Source of the DNA: Dioscorea cayenensis subsp. rotundata
Taxonomy: Eukaryota > Streptophyta > Magnoliopsida > Dioscoreales > Dioscoreaceae
Length of the DNA stretch: 64,000 bases
Assembly (NCBI RefSeq): GCF_009730915.1
Contig: NC_052483.1
Location: forward strand, 744,001-808,000
Direction: 5' to 3'
Shown here one piece after another: positions 61,082 to 64,000 of the stretch; position 1 is the stretch's first letter, and every line of letters starts with the position of its first letter. The translations under genes and the position numbers were made by a program. The notes beneath the pieces are model-generated. The model was not told the DNA's origin. It was given only the letters and a program-made list of their open reading frames with translations, and searched no databases.

Positions 61082-61327
61082 TGGACGTTCTTAACCCTAG
61101 TCAGCAAGTTTCTCTAACGTGGACAAGCTAAGTTAGACTGCTGACATGGTTAAATAATGCTGACTCAGCTATTCCGGCTGCCACACAGGATTTTATTTGC
61201 CGGAATCTCTTTCGTGATTGACCGGTGAAAGACATTATTAATTGGATGACCATTTTGATATGTTTTGAAGTTGGGTGACCGAAGTGATAATTAGTTATAG
61301 TTGGGTGACTAAGTGAAAAATAAACCC
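61082..61327 (-). repeat. Right terminal inverted repeat of the Pack-MULE
   Basis: Complement of the left repeat. It ends AAATAAACCC directly before the 9-bp duplication. Confidence 0.9.
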
Positions 61328-61336
61328 AAAAGTTAA

Positions 61337-63758
61337 TGTGGCCTTCTGATAAGATCCTAAGGCTATCTCTTGCTCTGTTGGGCTGTACCGCCAATGAGTG
61401 GATGTGACTGCTCTTTTTTTGAAAGAAAGTCAGGCTTCTCTTACCAAGGGAGTCAGTTCACGCGAGTGTGTATCAAACTGGGAATGTATTAAGATAACCA
61501 ATATGTGAGGAATGAATTTTAAGTAAACAGTCCGCTTATTTTGAAAAATATTAATTTCTATTTGTTTTAAGCTGGGTGCTTTTTGAAAAATATATTAAAA
61601 CAATGAATTAACTTAGGTACTTTCCTGTAGTAACTTAGTTTAGGTTTTGTTAACAAAAATAAAACTTACAAATTTTGATCTAATCTTTAATGATATTGTA
61701 TTGACTGCTCATGCTTGTATTTTAAAGCTTGATCGATTGTTTTTGTTTTGGTTCGCAGTCATCCCAGTGGGTTTGAAAGAGAAGTTGCAAGACTCCATAG
61801 TCACTGTTAGGTGTAGTTTGGAGTTCATTAGGTCTCGTGCTGGGGAAACTATTGTAGTTCTCACGATCGAAGAAGATCTATATAGGGTGACAGGATAATT
61901 GTTTTTAGCGTCCTTTGGGCTTTGAGGAGGCCCGTTGTTTCTTTTTTTTGGGTATATTTTATTATTGCTCCACAGCTAGTGAACTATGTTCTTTGTTTTG
62001 TAACTCTAAGTTTGTTTTAATTTAAAGTGACTTATTTATTTTTTTCAAAAACAAAAAATTTCAAAAAGAGATTATATACCGATAGGAAGTCAAATTATGT
62101 GCTCAATTTACTATAAAATCAAATATACAAACTCCATTACACTGCAGTAACTTACTTTTCTTCTAATTAAATATGGAACGCATCCTACAATCACCTCTAA
62201 ACTAGAAGAATTAGTAATTTATTTTTTTAAAGTAAAAGTTTAAACTAACAAGTGGCTGTGCAAGTGAACTCTACCTAATTTACTAGTTATTATTAATAAT
62301 ATGGAAGAATGAGAGCAAAACTATAAGGGGAGAAATGTGTGGAATGGATCCAATAAAAGGCAGAATGGGAGCACTATGCAGCGTTGTTGGTTGCGGGAAC
62401 AAGCACAGGTGGAATGGAGGACCCATGTCCTGCAAAACCAAGTCCTTGTATGTATATAAGAAGATGGTGGAACCCAGTACAGGTCCATTCACAAACAAAA
62501 ACAGCGCCAAGACAAGACCATTAAAATGGCCTACGACATGAATTTTCCAGTCACCATCAAAATAAAAATAAAATGAAATAAAATTAAAATGTTTTCAACT
62601 TTTGAATTGCTCACAAACAATTGCTTCAAATTTGTTGGTTATAAATGCACACCAAGGATAAAAATGATGAACCATGCATTATCCTCTGTTGGTCTTACCA
62701 GTTACCACAGTGTTTCTTTCCATCTCAGAAAAGAGTTAAATAATTAGTGATGATCAATCATTCATTGAATAGAGATTGAGATTGAGATTGAGATAGAGAG
62801 CTGGAGACTGTCAGAAGCGATGGGATGAGTCACAGCCACCAAATGTACTGGAGGTCCACCAATACAAAGACCCATTTGATCATTTGATCAGCACCACCAG
62901 TGCACCTAGCACAAGCACCCATCTTTTCTCTTTTGTATATATCTTCTCAGATGGCAATATCTAGTCAAGCAAACCAGCCAGCCAGCCAGCCCACCTTTTT
63001 CTCTTTTTCTTTCTTTTTAGCCATCTCATTATCTTACCCACATGAATGGTTTTGGTCTTGTCAACAGATCTCCTCTAAAATAAAGCCTCAATGGGAGTAT
63101 TCATGACTGACTTTAGTCAATGGTGACCACTGACCACCCCAAAAGTAGCAATTACTATACATCACCACAATCTCACTTTTCATATAAGCAAAAGATTTAG
63201 TAGCAAAACAATACAAGCACAAGCAACTTCCACTCCCCACTCACTCTGGATTCTGGATGTTAAGGGATTTGGGAAATCAATTAAATTTGGAAAAACCAAA
63301 AGAGCAATTGTAATTCTCTGATTCTCCCTCCTGTTCAAACAAAAATTCACTATGGAAATTTATGAAATACATGGAAAAAAAGAAAAGATGTACATGCCCC
63401 CAAATTCAGAAGATGAAACCCCACTGGAAATTTTTGTTTTGACACAACCAAAAATGGCTACCAAATCCTCTGTTTTCCTTTCCTCACAATGCTTATTGAA
63501 ACAGCAGCTTAAGCAGCAGCAGCAGCAGCATTCCCACATTTCCTGGGTATCTATCACCCACAACCAATTCACCATATAATCATCATCTTCTTCTTCATTG
63601 CTTCTTCTTCTTCTTCATTGAATGGTGAAATAGTGAAATAGTGAAATAGTGAAATGGTGAGGTGAGTATTCATTCAGTAATCAGTATACACAACAAGAAG
63701 AGCCCAAAACACTCAAGCCAGCAACACAATGTTATGTAGTTTTTATGTACCCAGTTGA
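61337..63758. other. Intergenic region right of the Pack-MULE
   Basis: An open frame at about 61758-61898 (VPVGLKEKLQDS-like reading) follows an acceptor-like CAG but fits no family I know. A second at 62335-62541 (GALCSVVGCGNKHRW) is equally unassigned. The final 500 bp or so may be 3' UTR of the PUB gene on the minus strand. A GTGAAATA octamer repeat lies at 63624-63658. Confidence 0.4.
63624..63658. repeat. GTGAAATA octamer repeat
   Basis: Four tandem copies of an eight-base unit, the last with one change, next to a CTT microsatellite. Confidence 0.85.
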
Positions 63759-64000
63759 TCACTGAATGGTTCTGGTGAGCTTGCATTTGGAGATGAAAAG
63801 AGTGGCAGTGTAATTGAGACTACAAAGCTTCAACAACTCAGCGGCGCGCTGCTTTCAGCGCCGGATTACAACCACTCTGTAAAACTAGCAAGAGTTTGGC
63901 AGCCAACCCGGCTTCGACGGCGAGAGACGCGCACTCGTCCGGGGCAAGCTTGCACACCGCCCACAATATCGACAACGAGGACTGCGTACAAGCTTCAGAA
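63759..64000 (-). CDS. U-box/armadillo E3 ubiquitin ligase (PUB), C-terminal part
   Basis: The last 80 or so residues of a PUB-ARM ubiquitin ligase, running off the window end. The armadillo-like segment reads CTQSSLSILWAVCKLAPDEC, SLAVEAGLAAKLLLVLQSGC and NPALK, followed in the neighbouring frame by QRAELLKLCSLNY and the terminal FISKCKLTRTIQ before the TGA at 63759-63761. The ending is characteristic of one PUB-ARM subgroup with a Cys- and Lys-containing tail. The change of frame coincides with a TTT (63853-63855 on the plus strand; AAA on the coding strand) where AA is expected, so it is probably a one-base sequence error. The U-box lies beyond the window, hence no exact gene name. Confidence 0.8.

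Larger units (their letters stand above)
59647..61327. mobile_element. Pack-MULE carrying a CCD4 gene fragment
   Basis: 1681-bp Mutator-like element. The terminal inverted repeats run about 245 bp (59647-59892 and 61082-61327), begin GGGTTAATTTTTCA / GGGTTTATTTTTCA and are close to 90% identical by eye. The element is bounded by a perfect 9-bp duplication AAAAGTTAA (59638-59646 and 61328-61336). There is no transposase. Almost the whole interior, about 1.19 kb, derives from a carotenoid cleavage dioxygenase gene on the minus strand, including what looks like its intron. The TIR arms contain GTCACC repeats (CTTCGGTCACCCAACTT in both arms), a motif common in plant MULE ends. Intact ends and duplication suggest a recent insertion. 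Confidence 0.93.

Noticed and set aside
61758-61898. Possible exon after a CAG acceptor-like site
   Set aside because: No family recognised and no partner exons; kept only as a note in the spacer entry.

Overview
The window looks like nuclear DNA of a flowering plant. The genes have GT-AG introns, the spacers are AT-rich and full of TA microsatellites, and the families are plant-specific (ACR-type ACT proteins, VQ proteins, type I MADS, PP2-A10-like, PUB-ARM). A GC-rich captured CCD4 fragment and GC-rich 5' exons would fit a monocot, but the species cannot be named from the sequence. A run of exactly 1000 N (8388-9387) marks a scaffold gap.

Layout: an Ariadne-type RBR ubiquitin ligase (minus, 1010-4419); an intronless type I MADS gene with two glutamine-rich tracts (plus, 7445-8044); the gap; a diverged non-coding repeat (11636-13113); the ribosome-biogenesis gene UTP11 (plus, 14788-17963); a second copy of that repeat (18551-20453); a PP2-A10-like gene (minus, 21013-22191); a small Mutator-type MITE (24277-24627); an organelle-type RsmE rRNA methyltransferase (plus, 24764-28107); a plastid rpoA fragment (28337-28495); a secreted Gly/Cys-rich protein (30575-31072); a solo LTR (31439-34057); a long AT-rich desert with one tRNA-like SINE (39709-39905); an ACT-repeat ACR gene (plus, 41032-43052) convergent with a BSD-domain gene (minus, 43468-46559); a nest of small DNA elements (46975-50610), including an 850-bp hAT-type element; a VQ-motif gene (minus, 51915-52391); a LINE 3' end (56979-57625); a Pack-MULE carrying a CCD4 carotenoid dioxygenase fragment (59647-61327); and the 3' end of a PUB-ARM ubiquitin ligase (63759 to the window edge).

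Two observations stand out. First, the 1681-bp element at 59647-61327 has about 245-bp inverted repeats, a perfect 9-bp target duplication and a collinear two-exon piece of CCD4, which is a complete Pack-MULE. Second, six otherwise well-conserved host genes (UTP11, PP2-A10-like, RsmE, ACR, BSD, PUB) each carry single-base frame breaks, nearly all in short homopolymers. This looks more like consensus error in the assembly than decay of so many genes at once.

The genes do not form a pathway; this is an ordinary euchromatic plant segment with independent transcription units. Shared themes are ubiquitin ligation (RBR and PUB, at opposite ends) and promoters with ACGT-core boxes (ACR, BSD, VQ). 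No bacterial-style operons, CRISPR arrays or complete tRNA/rRNA genes were seen.
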